Assembly: GCF_900129975.1 (NCBI RefSeq)
Contig: NZ_FSRG01000003.1
Span: 891,213-955,212, forward strand
Direction of reading: 5' to 3'
Length of the DNA: 64,000 nucleotides
Source of the DNA: Halodesulfovibrio marinisediminis DSM 17456
Lineage (GTDB): Bacteria > Desulfobacterota > Desulfovibrionia > Desulfovibrionales > Desulfovibrionaceae
Shown in pieces: positions 52,261 to 61,065 of the stretch. A program made the position numbers and the translations under genes. Position 1 is the first letter of the stretch. Each line of letters begins with the position of its first letter. Below the pieces are notes generated by a model, which was given only the letters and a program-made list of their open reading frames with translations, was not told where the DNA came from and searched no databases.

Positions 52261-53601
52261 TGCTGGTTTATTTTCTGTAGATCTATTTGCAACGAATTGT
52301 GGAGATGTTTCAGGAGCAAATAGCTGACAAACAAGCCCACCGATAACAAGTGACCCAACACAACAACCGAGGGTTGCAGTAGTCCCATACTGTTCTGAAA
52401 TAACTGGCAGTAACCAAGTACCCATTCCTGCCCCAATACGACTTGCAGCGATAGTCAGACCAACTCCTGACCCTCGAAGTTCTGGTGGGAAAAGTTCTGC
52501 AGGGTAAAGGTATTCAATAATAGTAGAAAGAGCGAGACACGTGGAGAATGCGCCTAACAGAATAAGCGTTGGAGTGGCTGGCAAATCACAAATAGTCATA
52601 AGAGTGAGAAGTGCAGCAGCCCCATAGAATGTCCACAATAGAAATGCACGTCGTGAAACTTTATCAATAACAGCGACTCCAAGCAAAACTCCGATAAATG
52701 TAAAAGCGTTATACATCATACCAGAAGCATGTGGATTTTCGATATTAAGCCCTTTAACAACAATTGGAAGAAAAATAGAGATCGCGAAGAATGGTAAAAC
52801 TTGGCAGAGATAGAAAGTACAAGAAGTAACAGTACTACGCCATAATTCAGGGCTAAATAGTTTCCAAAAAGAGGCTGACTTAGCTTCTTCTTCAAGTTCA
52901 GGAAGAGTGAAGTTTTTTCCAAGATATTTGTGAACTAATTCAAGCGCAGGTTGGGTACCTTTATTCGCGAGTGTCCAGGTAGGTGATTCAGGAGAACCAA
53001 TGCGAACAACCAACGTGATAGCAGCAAAAAGAGCAGAAGATGACAATATCCAACGCCAACCATTTTCACCTAAGTCACCTAGGGATGCGATAAAGAATCC
53101 AGAGAAGTAGGAAATGATATAGCCTAATGTCCAAGCGATAATAAGCCATCCCATTATCTTTGAAAGAATTCTTTTAGGTGTCCATTCACTGAGCAGCGAA
53201 ACACCAACAGCGTAGTCTGCCCCAACACATACCCCGAGTAAAAATCTGACAATCACCAAATGAAGGGGATCTGTAAGGAAGAACTGTATTACTGAGAAGA
53301 ACAGGCTAAAGGTTGGCACGATAAGATAAGTTTGTTTTCTGCCGACTTTGTCAACAAGAATACCAGTTAATAGGCTACCAAAAAGAATCCCAAATAACGC
53401 GCCTGCTCCAATTAACCCCATCCAGTACCCATTTAAATCTAAGTAACCAGTGGTATAAGATAAGGCGATGCCAATAATTCCAAGAATGTATCCGTCAGAA
53501 ACTTGCCCCATAAATGTGCCAAGCGTAAGCTTTTTATGAATGGCTGAGTACGGAGCTTTATCAAAGCTTATTGTTGTTTTGTTTGTTTCCAGTCCCATCA
53601 T
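52246..53601 (-). CDS. MFS metabolite transporter (sugar/metabolite:H+ symporter type)
   Basis: About 451 residues, 12 transmembrane helices. The loop-2/3 signature GILVDKVGRKQ and loop 8-9 motif DKVSRRAF, RFLLGVCVGADYAVG after helix 4, and SPESPTWT in the central loop are typical of the metabolite:H+ symporter families. It likely imports an organic acid or amino acid used by this locus. ATG 53601 (MMGLETN) follows GGGAG; the GTG at 53631 has no site. Downstream of RidA (47 nt) and upstream of the repeat array. Confidence 0.9.
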   Translation of the reverse strand: MMGLETNKTTISFDKAPYSAIHKKLTLGTFMGQVSDGYILGIIGIALSYTTGYLDLNGYWMGLIGAGALFGILFGSLLTGILVDKVGRKQTYLIVPTFSLFFSVIQFFLTDPLHLVIVRFLLGVCVGADYAVGVSLLSEWTPKRILSKIMGWLIIAWTLGYIISYFSGFFIASLGDLGENGWRWILSSSALFAAITLVVRIGSPESPTWTLANKGTQPALELVHKYLGKNFTLPELEEEAKSASFWKLFSPELWRSTVTSCTFYLCQVLPFFAISIFLPIVVKGLNIENPHASGMMYNAFTFIGVLLGVAVIDKVSRRAFLLWTFYGAAALLTLMTICDLPATPTLILLGAFSTCLALSTIIEYLYPAELFPPELRGSGVGLTIAASRIGAGMGTWLLPVISEQYGTTATLGCCVGSLVIGGLVCQLFAPETSPQFVANRSTENKPAHVEA

Positions 53602-53648
53602 ATCTTCTCCCTTAATAAAAGATTTGTTCACAAAAAATCAGCCCTACG

Positions 53649-54041
53649 CTATTCTTGCTCCCTCCCTTTTTTGTAGGCGATTGCATCCAACTCTAATAAA
53701 CAGCCATGTATAATCTCGCCGGCACCAAGACAAAGCCGTGCAGGACGATGAGTACCCATAAACTCTGAGTAGACTTCATTAAAACCATCGAAGTCATCCA
53801 TACTTGTAAGAAAGACTGTAGTCTTAGCAATGTTTGAAATACTTAGGCCAGCGGCTTGAAGAACTCCCCGTAGATTGCATAGAGTTTGCACAGTTTGTTC
53901 TTGGATTGTTGAGCCGACTAATTGTCCGTTAGCTGGATGAAGCGGTACCTGACCGGAAATATAATAAGTGTTACCTGCAGCGACACAGTGGCTGTAAGGG
54001 CCGACAACTTCACCTGCTTCATTGGAGTTATAAAATTTCAA
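53649..54041 (-). CDS. RidA-family enamine/imine deaminase
   Basis: 130 residues, chorismate-mutase-like YjgF fold. GPYSHCVAAGNTYYISGQVP is the N-terminal block, and RPARLCLGAG with LLELDAIA gives the Arg and Glu that bind the substrate. It hydrolyses reactive 2-imino or enamine acids to 2-oxoacids. That fits a step between a dehydratase and the 2-oxoacid oxidoreductase here. The start is TTG 54041, with GGAG six nt upstream; there is no usable ATG. Confidence 0.9.
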   Translation of the reverse strand: MKFYNSNEAGEVVGPYSHCVAAGNTYYISGQVPLHPANGQLVGSTIQEQTVQTLCNLRGVLQAAGLSISNIAKTTVFLTSMDDFDGFNEVYSEFMGTHRPARLCLGAGEIIHGCLLELDAIAYKKGREQE

Positions 54042-54066
54042 GTTGTGCTCCTTTGTAGTAGTATTT

Positions 54067-54105
54067 CTGCTGGGAGAATGTATCGCTGTTACATTCTCCC
54101 AGCAG
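54067..54105. other. Long intercistronic hairpin between ridA and the acyl-CoA synthetase
   Basis: CTGCTGGGAGAATGTA and TACATTCTCCCAGCAG form a perfect 16-bp stem with a 7-nt loop. No T-run follows on either strand, so it is more likely an mRNA-stability or attenuating structure than a full terminator. Confidence 0.6.
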
Positions 54106-54157
54106 AGGATGTGGGGGTAAGGACTTGTTAAAACTTTTCGGTCAGATAACTACTTTG

Positions 54158-56311
54158 TTATTTTTCGTCTTGTAAGACGATTCTTGCGTCAGCGATTGCC
54201 AAACCATTTTCCAGAGCAAAGACCGGGTTAAGGTCTACTTCTGCAATATCTCGTAGTTCATTTACTAAGTGTGAAATAATGCAGGCAGTTTCTGCCAGTG
54301 CTTCAAGATCACAAGGCTTAGTGCCTCTGGCACCCTGAAGCATCTTAAGTCCATTAATTTCACGAATCATACTACGACAGGATGGCATATTTACCGGAGC
54401 TACTCTGAATGAAACATCCTTAAGGATTTCTACAAAGATGCCACCTAGGCCAAACATTACGGTCGGACCAAAAGTGCTATCATAGCTAGAACCGATAATA
54501 CACTCGACTCCACTCGGAAGCATTGTCGTCATCATGACACCAAAGATATCCGCATCAGACTTGTAATTGCGTCCATTCGCCATCAGTTTGTCGAAAGTCT
54601 CACGAGCCATTTCTTCAGAGTTGATGCTGAGTGCAACGCCACCTGCATCAGTCTTGTGCAGAATGTCAGGTGATACGATCTTCATGACCACTTTGCCGCC
54701 AATTTTGCTGTACAATTCAGCAGCTTCATCAGCACTAGTAGCCAAGTAAGCTTCTGCTATGTTAAGCCCATAACATCTCAGAATTTCTCTAGCTTCTGTC
54801 TCAACGAGGTTTGTGCGACCAGATTCTTTGATGGCATTGATAATGGCTTCGGCTTTTTCCTTGCGGTCAGATGGCATATTTGGCAGTTCATCATCTGACT
54901 CTTCTTGCAAGTTCTTTTTAATTTCGCTGTATTGAGAAAGCAGACCCATCGTTCTTACTGCGGCATCAACTTCACCGAAAACAGGAACATCATTTTCGCT
55001 AATATATTTAAGGCATTCAGGTTGCTGTTGTGCGTAAATGGAATGCATAACGACAGGCTTGTCAGCAGCAGAAATCTTTTCAACCATGCTCTTGGCAACA
55101 TCCATTTCTAAGGTTCTAAATTCCTCAGAAAGATCTGCATAACCGCCGTAAAGACCTACAATAATGACACCGTCTACCTCTGGGTCTTTAAGAAGGACAT
55201 CAAGACAACGGTCAAAGACCCACATATCTGCTTCAGGAGTTCCGGCTAAATCAACAGGGTTTTTAATTGGGCAATGCGGCATCAGAATTTCTTTCAGCTT
55301 GTCCTGAGTCGCATCAGAGAGAACAGGCGCTTCAAGACCAAATTTTTCTGCAAAATCCGTTGCCATAACACCGTGTCCACCGCCGTCTGTTAAGATAGCA
55401 ATACGGTTACCTTTAGCACTCTTACATTTGGAGAAGGCTTCAGCAGCATCCAAAAGTTGTCTAGGACTATCTACGCGGATTACGCCAGCTTGTTTAAGAG
55501 CTGCATCAAAGATTTGTTCGCTTCCTGCAAGGGAACCAGTATGAGACGCTGCTGCACGTGCCCCCGCGGCACTTCGACCAATTTTAATAGCTGCAATTGG
55601 TTTCTTTACTGCTGTCTTTTTTGCAGCTTCTATGAACTTGCGGCCATCTTCTTCGCTTTCAACGCGCAAGCCTTCCATGTACAAAAGGAGAACTTTACTG
55701 TCTTCATCAGTCTCAATATATTGCACAAAGTCATGAAAGCGCATATCCAGCTGGTTACCAATAGTTGCCCAGCAGCTATATCCAAGATCTCTAGTCTTAG
55801 CATTGAAGTTAATGTCAATTCCGAAGTTACCACTCTGAAGAACAAGGCTCATAGGCCCAGGAGCTAAGTCGATGATGCTTGCATTTAAGCTTTTAGCTGA
55901 ACTGTATGTCCCCATACAGTTTGGCCCCTGCAATCGCATATTACCTTTACGGGCAATTTCAAGCATTTGTCGTTCAAGCTCTTTGCCTTCAGGACCAACT
56001 TCACCAAATCCCGTAGACACTACGATGGCGCATTTAACACCTTTTTCAACACATTGTTCCATAACGGGCAGAATGAACTTAGGAGCAATAGCGATGATAG
56101 CCAGGTCTACTTCACCAGGAACGGAGGTAATGTCTGGATAAGTTGGGTGGTCAAAAATTTCACCACCAGAACGAGATACAAAGTAAATATCTCCCTCAAA
56201 TTTGTTTTCAACCAAGCTTTTAGCAGTCCAATAGCCATATTTATTGGGGTTAGAGGAAGCCCCAATTAAGGCAACGCTTTTAGGTTGAAAAAGTGGAACG
56301 AGGTCAGACAT
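54158..56311 (-). CDS. ADP-forming acyl-CoA synthetase (fused alpha-beta)
   Basis: 717 residues. CoA-binding domain (SVALIGASSNPNKYGYWT), succinyl-CoA-ligase-like domains with the phospho-His loop ARAAASHTGSLAG (about 258-270), then an ATP-grasp domain (about 490-715: MKIVSPDILHKTDAGGVAL, VMFGLGGIFVEILKDVSFR). It converts an acyl-CoA, ADP and phosphate to the acid, CoA and ATP: substrate-level phosphorylation downstream of the 2-oxoacid oxidoreductase whose four genes lie just upstream. AGGAG precedes ATG 56311. Confidence 0.93.
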   Translation of the reverse strand: MSDLVPLFQPKSVALIGASSNPNKYGYWTAKSLVENKFEGDIYFVSRSGGEIFDHPTYPDITSVPGEVDLAIIAIAPKFILPVMEQCVEKGVKCAIVVSTGFGEVGPEGKELERQMLEIARKGNMRLQGPNCMGTYSSAKSLNASIIDLAPGPMSLVLQSGNFGIDINFNAKTRDLGYSCWATIGNQLDMRFHDFVQYIETDEDSKVLLLYMEGLRVESEEDGRKFIEAAKKTAVKKPIAAIKIGRSAAGARAAASHTGSLAGSEQIFDAALKQAGVIRVDSPRQLLDAAEAFSKCKSAKGNRIAILTDGGGHGVMATDFAEKFGLEAPVLSDATQDKLKEILMPHCPIKNPVDLAGTPEADMWVFDRCLDVLLKDPEVDGVIIVGLYGGYADLSEEFRTLEMDVAKSMVEKISAADKPVVMHSIYAQQQPECLKYISENDVPVFGEVDAAVRTMGLLSQYSEIKKNLQEESDDELPNMPSDRKEKAEAIINAIKESGRTNLVETEAREILRCYGLNIAEAYLATSADEAAELYSKIGGKVVMKIVSPDILHKTDAGGVALSINSEEMARETFDKLMANGRNYKSDADIFGVMMTTMLPSGVECIIGSSYDSTFGPTVMFGLGGIFVEILKDVSFRVAPVNMPSCRSMIREINGLKMLQGARGTKPCDLEALAETACIISHLVNELRDIAEVDLNPVFALENGLAIADARIVLQDEK

Positions 56312-56362
56312 CAGAGAAGCTCCTTATATTTCCACCTCCATATTCACAGGAGGTGGATTCTT

Positions 56363-56578
56363 TTAATCTGTTATAATAACGCCAACAGCCATATCTGGGC
56401 ACACAATGCCGCAAATGTCACAATTAACACAGTTTTCAGGGTTTTCTTGAACTATGTAGTTGTAACCTTGAGCATTGATTTGTGTTCCAATAGCAAGAAC
56501 CTTCTTTGGGCATTTGTCCACACAGAGGCCACATGCTTTACAACGTTTGATGTCGATCACATGTACTTTATTAGCCAT
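56363..56578 (-). CDS. 2-oxoacid:ferredoxin oxidoreductase, ferredoxin (delta) subunit
   Basis: 71 residues with two [4Fe-4S] motifs: CKACGLCVDKCPKK and CVNCDICGIVCPDM. It carries electrons from the TPP subunit to the external ferredoxin. GGAGGAGG precedes ATG 56578, which overlaps the gamma gene by 8 nt. Confidence 0.93.
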   Translation of the reverse strand: MANKVHVIDIKRCKACGLCVDKCPKKVLAIGTQINAQGYNYIVQENPENCVNCDICGIVCPDMAVGVIITD

Positions 56579-57128
56579 TGTCGACCTCCTCCTTCATAGC
56601 GGCGTACCCAGCACGCAATGCCTCAATATTTAAATCAACTAGTTTAGGTTTCTTTGCTCCGAAAACTTCTTTCACTACTTCTTCAATTGTTTCCAACTTA
56701 AGAATTGCAGTTTCAGCAAGTACTGCACCCAGCATAACCATATTGGCACAGCGCACGGTTCCAAGTTTTACCCCCATATCTGAAGCAGGGAGGAAAAATT
56801 GATCAAAACCGTTAGCTTCTTTTGAGTTCTCGACAATTGAACTGTTGGTGAAAAGTTTTCCATTAGGAACAACGCCTTCAAAGCAGTTATTATAAGTAGA
56901 CTGACTTAGAGCTACAGCAATGCTGGCATCATTTTCTACGATAGGACTGCCAATGCATGCATCAGAAAGAATCACGTATGCAGTAGAGTCACCACCACGT
57001 TGTTCAATTCCGTAAGTCTGTGTCATTACAACTTTTAAATCTTCTTTAGTAGCTCCTAGACAGATCAATTTTGCCATTAAAGCAGATCCCTGCCCGCCTG
57101 AGCCAGAAAACATACATTTATGCAACAT
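56571..57128 (-). CDS. 2-oxoacid:ferredoxin oxidoreductase, gamma subunit
   Basis: About 185 residues. CMFSGSGGQGSALMAKLIC is the gamma-subunit glycine motif, then QTYGIEQRGGDSTAYVILSD. It is a POR_N-gamma type domain that binds CoA-side parts of the complex. ATG 57128 (MLHKC) overlaps the beta gene by 11 nt. Confidence 0.92.
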   Translation of the reverse strand: MLHKCMFSGSGGQGSALMAKLICLGATKEDLKVVMTQTYGIEQRGGDSTAYVILSDACIGSPIVENDASIAVALSQSTYNNCFEGVVPNGKLFTNSSIVENSKEANGFDQFFLPASDMGVKLGTVRCANMVMLGAVLAETAILKLETIEEVVKEVFGAKKPKLVDLNIEALRAGYAAMKEEVDNG

Positions 57129-57879
57129 TGTCCTGCTCCGTTTCATCTTTAAAGACCTGAGGCTTGAAATAGTCAGCTACCTGATTTCCGCACCATTCAT
57201 AGGAATCCCTAACGTTCTTTTTCAAACCGGTAGGACATGGCACCATAACTTCAACAAAAGAGTATCCCAGGCCTTTAACCTGACACTCAAATGCTTTTTG
57301 AATGCTTTTTTTAGCTTTACGAATATCTTTAGGAGTAGCGACGGAAGCTCTGGCTAGATATTTAACACCAGGCATGTACTGCATCATTTCTGGCACAAGC
57401 AATGGATGACCTTGGCGAGATACATCTCGACCTTCGACGGTGGTGGTAGTCACCTGACCTTCCAAAGAAGTTGGAGACATCTGTCCACCAGTCATGCCAA
57501 ACACTGAGTTGTTGACCATAATAGTCGTGATAGGCAAACCTTTGTTGGCTGCGTGCAAGAGATCTCCGAGGCCAATTGCACAAGTGTCACCATCACCAGC
57601 ATAGGTAAAAACAATGTTATCTGGCTTGGTCATCTTGTAGCCGATTGCAAAAGAAGGAGAACGACCGTGGGTAGCTTCGATGGCGTCAATATCCATATAG
57701 TGGTGTGAGAATCCACCACATCCAATACCAACAATAGCTACAGTGCGATTCATAACTCCAAGATTTTCAATGGCCTCAGCCACAAGTCTAGTTACGATAC
57801 CGTGTCCGCAACCCGGACAGTAACTGGTTAACTTGTCCAGATTTAAAGTTTTTCCGTATTTAACGCTAAGATTGTCCAT
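57118..57879 (-). CDS. 2-oxoacid:ferredoxin oxidoreductase, TPP-binding beta subunit
   Basis: 253 residues. CPGCGHGIVTRLVAEAI (Cys and CGHG of the KorB group) and AGDGDTCAIGLGDLLHAANK (GDG-x25-NN TPP motif, NNSVFGMTGGQ). It performs decarboxylation of the 2-oxoacid. GGGGG lies upstream of ATG 57879. KorB-like in length; PorB proteins are similar, so the substrate (2-oxoglutarate, branched or amino-oxoacid) is open. Confidence 0.93.
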   Translation of the reverse strand: MDNLSVKYGKTLNLDKLTSYCPGCGHGIVTRLVAEAIENLGVMNRTVAIVGIGCGGFSHHYMDIDAIEATHGRSPSFAIGYKMTKPDNIVFTYAGDGDTCAIGLGDLLHAANKGLPITTIMVNNSVFGMTGGQMSPTSLEGQVTTTTVEGRDVSRQGHPLLVPEMMQYMPGVKYLARASVATPKDIRKAKKSIQKAFECQVKGLGYSFVEVMVPCPTGLKKNVRDSYEWCGNQVADYFKPQVFKDETEQDNVA

Positions 57880-57882
57880 TAT

Positions 57883-58953
57883 CTATTCCCCCAGAATACT
57901 ATCTACTTTGGCAATCATTTCTGCCAGGGTGTTCATTGGGAGGTCGCCACCGGTTTTTCCGAGGAAATGAACGGGGATGCGTCCATTTACGGCCAGTTTG
58001 ACGTCATCGACCATTTGTCCATGGTTCATTTCAACCACTAAAATATTCTTGACAGAATCCGGCAGAGTCTCAAAAGCTCGGTTAGGGAAAGGCCAGAGAG
58101 TAATCGGTCTGATAAATCCGACTTTTTTGCCTTTAGCACGCATTTCGGAAATCAAGTCCTGGCACATGCGACCATGAATACCAAATGCAGCAACTACGAG
58201 GTCGGCGTCTTCAACTTGTTCCGCTTCCCACATTTGCTCATTTTCTTTAATAACTTCGAATTTGGCGCGGAGCCTTTCATTCATATCATAGCCATCTTGA
58301 TGTGAGTAACTGCCAGTAATGATAGCTCGTTTGGGATGATCTTTTGTTCCGGTAATGGCCCATTCGGATGTGTCAAATTCAGCAGAATAATCATGATATT
58401 CAGGCAGAGTTGCAGACTCAGTCATTTGAGCACTAACACCGTCAAGTACAAAAAGAACTGGAGTTCTGTACTTATACGCCAGTCGGACGCCCTGAGGCAT
58501 AAGATCAGCAATCTCTTGTCCACAAGACGGAGCTAATACGATTATGCGGTAGTCACCATGTGCACCTCCGCGAGTCGCAACTGTATAATCACTCTGAGAA
58601 CCGACAATGTCGCCATCACCAGGGCCTACTCGCATGGAATCGTATAAAATGCAGGGTAATTCAGCTGCACTCATAAATCCGATAGCTTCATGCATGAGTG
58701 TTAATCCAGGTCCAGAACTAGATGTCGCGGCAAGAGTGCCGGAACAGGCTGCACCTGCCAAAGCGCTGGATACTGCAATTTCACTTTCCATTTGCATCAT
58801 TTCACCACCATACTTTGGCAAAATTACTGCCATACGCTTCATAACATCTGTTGCTGGAGTAATCGGGTATGCAAAGTGATACTTCACTCCACACCGAGCA
58901 AGGCTCTCGGCAAATGTTTCTGTGTTCTTCAAAAACAAAGTTTCTTGGCTCAT
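57883..58953 (-). CDS. 2-oxoacid:ferredoxin oxidoreductase, alpha subunit
   Basis: About 356 residues of KorA/VorB type. YPITPATDVMKRMA and QMESEIAVSSALAGAACSG are the pyrimidine-binding domain of TPP enzymes. SSSGPGLTLMHEAIGFMSAAELP follows in the same domain, and the C-terminal transketolase-like part ends with VVEMNHGQMVDDVKLA. First gene of the catabolic operon. ATG 58953 follows GAGGTG; the GTG at 58959 is an alternative. The operator-rich region 58954-59429 lies upstream. Confidence 0.93.
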   Translation of the reverse strand: MSQETLFLKNTETFAESLARCGVKYHFAYPITPATDVMKRMAVILPKYGGEMMQMESEIAVSSALAGAACSGTLAATSSSGPGLTLMHEAIGFMSAAELPCILYDSMRVGPGDGDIVGSQSDYTVATRGGAHGDYRIIVLAPSCGQEIADLMPQGVRLAYKYRTPVLFVLDGVSAQMTESATLPEYHDYSAEFDTSEWAITGTKDHPKRAIITGSYSHQDGYDMNERLRAKFEVIKENEQMWEAEQVEDADLVVAAFGIHGRMCQDLISEMRAKGKKVGFIRPITLWPFPNRAFETLPDSVKNILVVEMNHGQMVDDVKLAVNGRIPVHFLGKTGGDLPMNTLAEMIAKVDSILGE

Positions 58954-59061
58954 ATTCACCTCAAAAAAATCGTTATGATTTGTCTACTTATTTGCAGTCA
59001 TATCCGCTCATTGTTCGGGACCAACAGAGCCACCGATCAAGCTAGCAACTTGTACCGCATT

Positions 59062-59078
59062 GTGGTATTGCGTACCAC
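59062..59078. promoter_or_regulatory. Candidate IclR-type operator 1
   Basis: GTGGTATTGCGTACCAC is a perfect palindrome (GTGGTA-N5-TACCAC) in the divergent control region, about 110 bp upstream of the oxidoreductase operon. Confidence 0.6.
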
Positions 59079-59267
59079 TAAGTAAACCTTATCCAAGCGC
59101 CCCCTCTTCGTCAACCACATTTAGCAATAAGTGTGGTACTTTTATTTTTACTATCATATTAATACGAAATGCTGTTTTTTTTAGAAAAAATTGATAGCGA
59201 GAGCTGTATTTAGAGAAAAAATCAAAAAAATCTCTTGATTGACATCGAAATCTAACGAGTCTAACGT

Positions 59268-59293
59268 TACCACCTAGTGGTACAGCGTTCCAC
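59268..59293. promoter_or_regulatory. Candidate IclR-type operator 2
   Basis: TACCAC-CTA-GTGGTA (59268-59282) overlaps GTGGTACAGCGTTCCAC (59277-59293), a one-mismatch match to operator 1. It lies about 140 bp upstream of the BCCT gene. Two copies of one motif in a divergent region fit control by the adjacent IclR protein. Confidence 0.55.
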
Positions 59294-59350
59294 TGAGAAG
59301 AATGCAAAAAGATATACGGTGCGAATATCTTGGTACTTAATTTAATTGCA

Positions 59351-59399
59351 CGAGGTTCCAGCACTGTGGTGATTTTCACACCACAGTGCTGGAACCTCG
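59351..59399. promoter_or_regulatory. Perfect 21-bp hairpin upstream of the BCCT gene
   Basis: CGAGGTTCCAGCACTGTGGTG pairs perfectly with 59379-59399 around an ATTTTCA loop. The stem ends 30 nt before the start codon. No T-run follows, so it is unlikely to be a plain terminator. Confidence 0.6.
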
Positions 59400-59429
59400 C
59401 ATCGTCGTCAGATAAAGGGGAGGAGTTTG

Positions 59430-60995
59430 ATGTCAGGGATCAATAGCAATGATGATCGGAAGAAACTTAACCACTATACTTTTTGGCCAGGATTCTTGCT
59501 TCTAACTACTGGAATTGTGGTGGGACTATTTTATACTGAATATTTCGTAGTATTATTATCGCAGATAATGGACTGGATTCACTACAACTTTGGCTGGCTA
59601 GAAGTTGCGCTAGGTCTACTTATCGTTATCTTTACCATAGGAATAGCTTTTTCCCCTATCGGTGATATCCGACTAGGAGGAAAGGATGCCAAACCAGAGT
59701 TTACCTACTGGCAATGGTTTGCTCTTTCTCTTTGTGGCTGTATCGGCATCGGTATTCTCTTTTGGGCCATGGGAGAACCCATTTTTCATATGATGCAACC
59801 GCCACTAAGTCTGCACATTACTCCTGGCTCCAAGGATGCTGGGGTATTCGCTATCGCCCAAACCACATTGCACTGGACCATTGCTCAATACTGTTTCTAC
59901 ACTGTTTGCGCAGTCGCTATCGCTCTTGTAAGTTACAATCGTAATTATCCACTATCTGTAGCTGCTGGAATGTATGCTCTAGTTCCTGAAAAATGGCGCC
60001 ATATATTCTCTCCAGCGGTACATGCCATCTGCCTTTTTTCGCTATGCTGTGCTATCGCCACCAGTATGGGCGCAGGTCTTATGCAGATTGGCAGCGGAAC
60101 GGGAAGATTATTCAACTATTCACCCGGCCCTATAACGTGGGCGGCAGCCGCAGCAGTAATAATTCCCATATATGTCCTGTCTTCTTACTCAGGCTTGAAG
60201 AAAGGCATGAGTTTTCTATCGTCAGGAACCACTCGCGCCTTTTTATTATTAATGCTGTTTGTTCTTTTTTCCGGTCCCACACTGTTTATTCTAGGAATCG
60301 GTGTTGAATCATTTGGGTACTTTGTTAACAATTTTTTTCGTAACAGCACACTGCTTAACACCATGCAAATCAATGACAAATGGCCCATGCAATGGCTCGT
60401 TCCCTATATGGAGATTTTCTTTATTTTTGCTCCATTGTTAGGACATTTTTTGGCTCGCATGGGAAAGGGAAGAACAATCCGTCAATTCATCTTAATGAAT
60501 GTTATTCCACCAACAATTTTTTGTCATTTTTGGATTGCAACATTCGGTGGAACAGCAATTTTCTTTCAGTGGAGTGGGTTAGTTGACGTATGGGCTGGCA
60601 TACAAAAATTCGGTATGGAATCGATGGTATACATTCTTTTTTCTAATTTTCCATTCAGCGACCTGTTGACCGGAGTGTTTGTAGTCATCATTGTATTTTC
60701 ATTTGCTACTATGACAGATTCTCTGGTTGCTACCTTAGCAATCATTTCCACTCGAGGTCTCCTAGTAAGCGAAGAGCCTCCCAAGAGGTTAAAAATAATC
60801 TGGGGTATTGTTGTTGGACTTGTCGCCTATGTCTTATGTATATCGGGCGGAATTGAACCTGTTCGGGGACTTATCTCTTTAGCTGGATTTCCTATGATGT
60901 TATTTACTTTTGCCATGTGTGTATCAATTGTAAAAGATGGTATGCACCTATTGACACAGCCCAACTGGCTAGACAATGAATCCGAAACGGACTAA
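59430..60995 (+). CDS. BCCT-family transporter with altered aromatic site
   Basis: About 521 residues, 12 helices. The family blocks are visible: GILFWAMGEPIFHMMQPP (the E-P-x-x-H loop) and FLARMGKGRTIRQFI (after helix 8). However, the Trp-rich helix-8 segment of betaine and choline carriers (WWxxW before the FVG turn) reads PYMEIFFIFAPLLGHFLA here, without tryptophans, so the substrate is probably not a quaternary amine. It likely imports the substrate of the divergent operon. GGAGG precedes ATG 59430; TTG 59427 is unlikely. Confidence 0.88.
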   Translation: MSGINSNDDRKKLNHYTFWPGFLLLTTGIVVGLFYTEYFVVLLSQIMDWIHYNFGWLEVALGLLIVIFTIGIAFSPIGDIRLGGKDAKPEFTYWQWFALSLCGCIGIGILFWAMGEPIFHMMQPPLSLHITPGSKDAGVFAIAQTTLHWTIAQYCFYTVCAVAIALVSYNRNYPLSVAAGMYALVPEKWRHIFSPAVHAICLFSLCCAIATSMGAGLMQIGSGTGRLFNYSPGPITWAAAAAVIIPIYVLSSYSGLKKGMSFLSSGTTRAFLLLMLFVLFSGPTLFILGIGVESFGYFVNNFFRNSTLLNTMQINDKWPMQWLVPYMEIFFIFAPLLGHFLARMGKGRTIRQFILMNVIPPTIFCHFWIATFGGTAIFFQWSGLVDVWAGIQKFGMESMVYILFSNFPFSDLLTGVFVVIIVFSFATMTDSLVATLAIISTRGLLVSEEPPKRLKIIWGIVVGLVAYVLCISGGIEPVRGLISLAGFPMMLFTFAMCVSIVKDGMHLLTQPNWLDNESETD

Positions 60996-61065
60996 GGGTT
61001 TACAAAATTTACTGCTAAATTAGGATTAGTGCATAAATTGAAAATTTGGCTCTCTGAGGAACACA

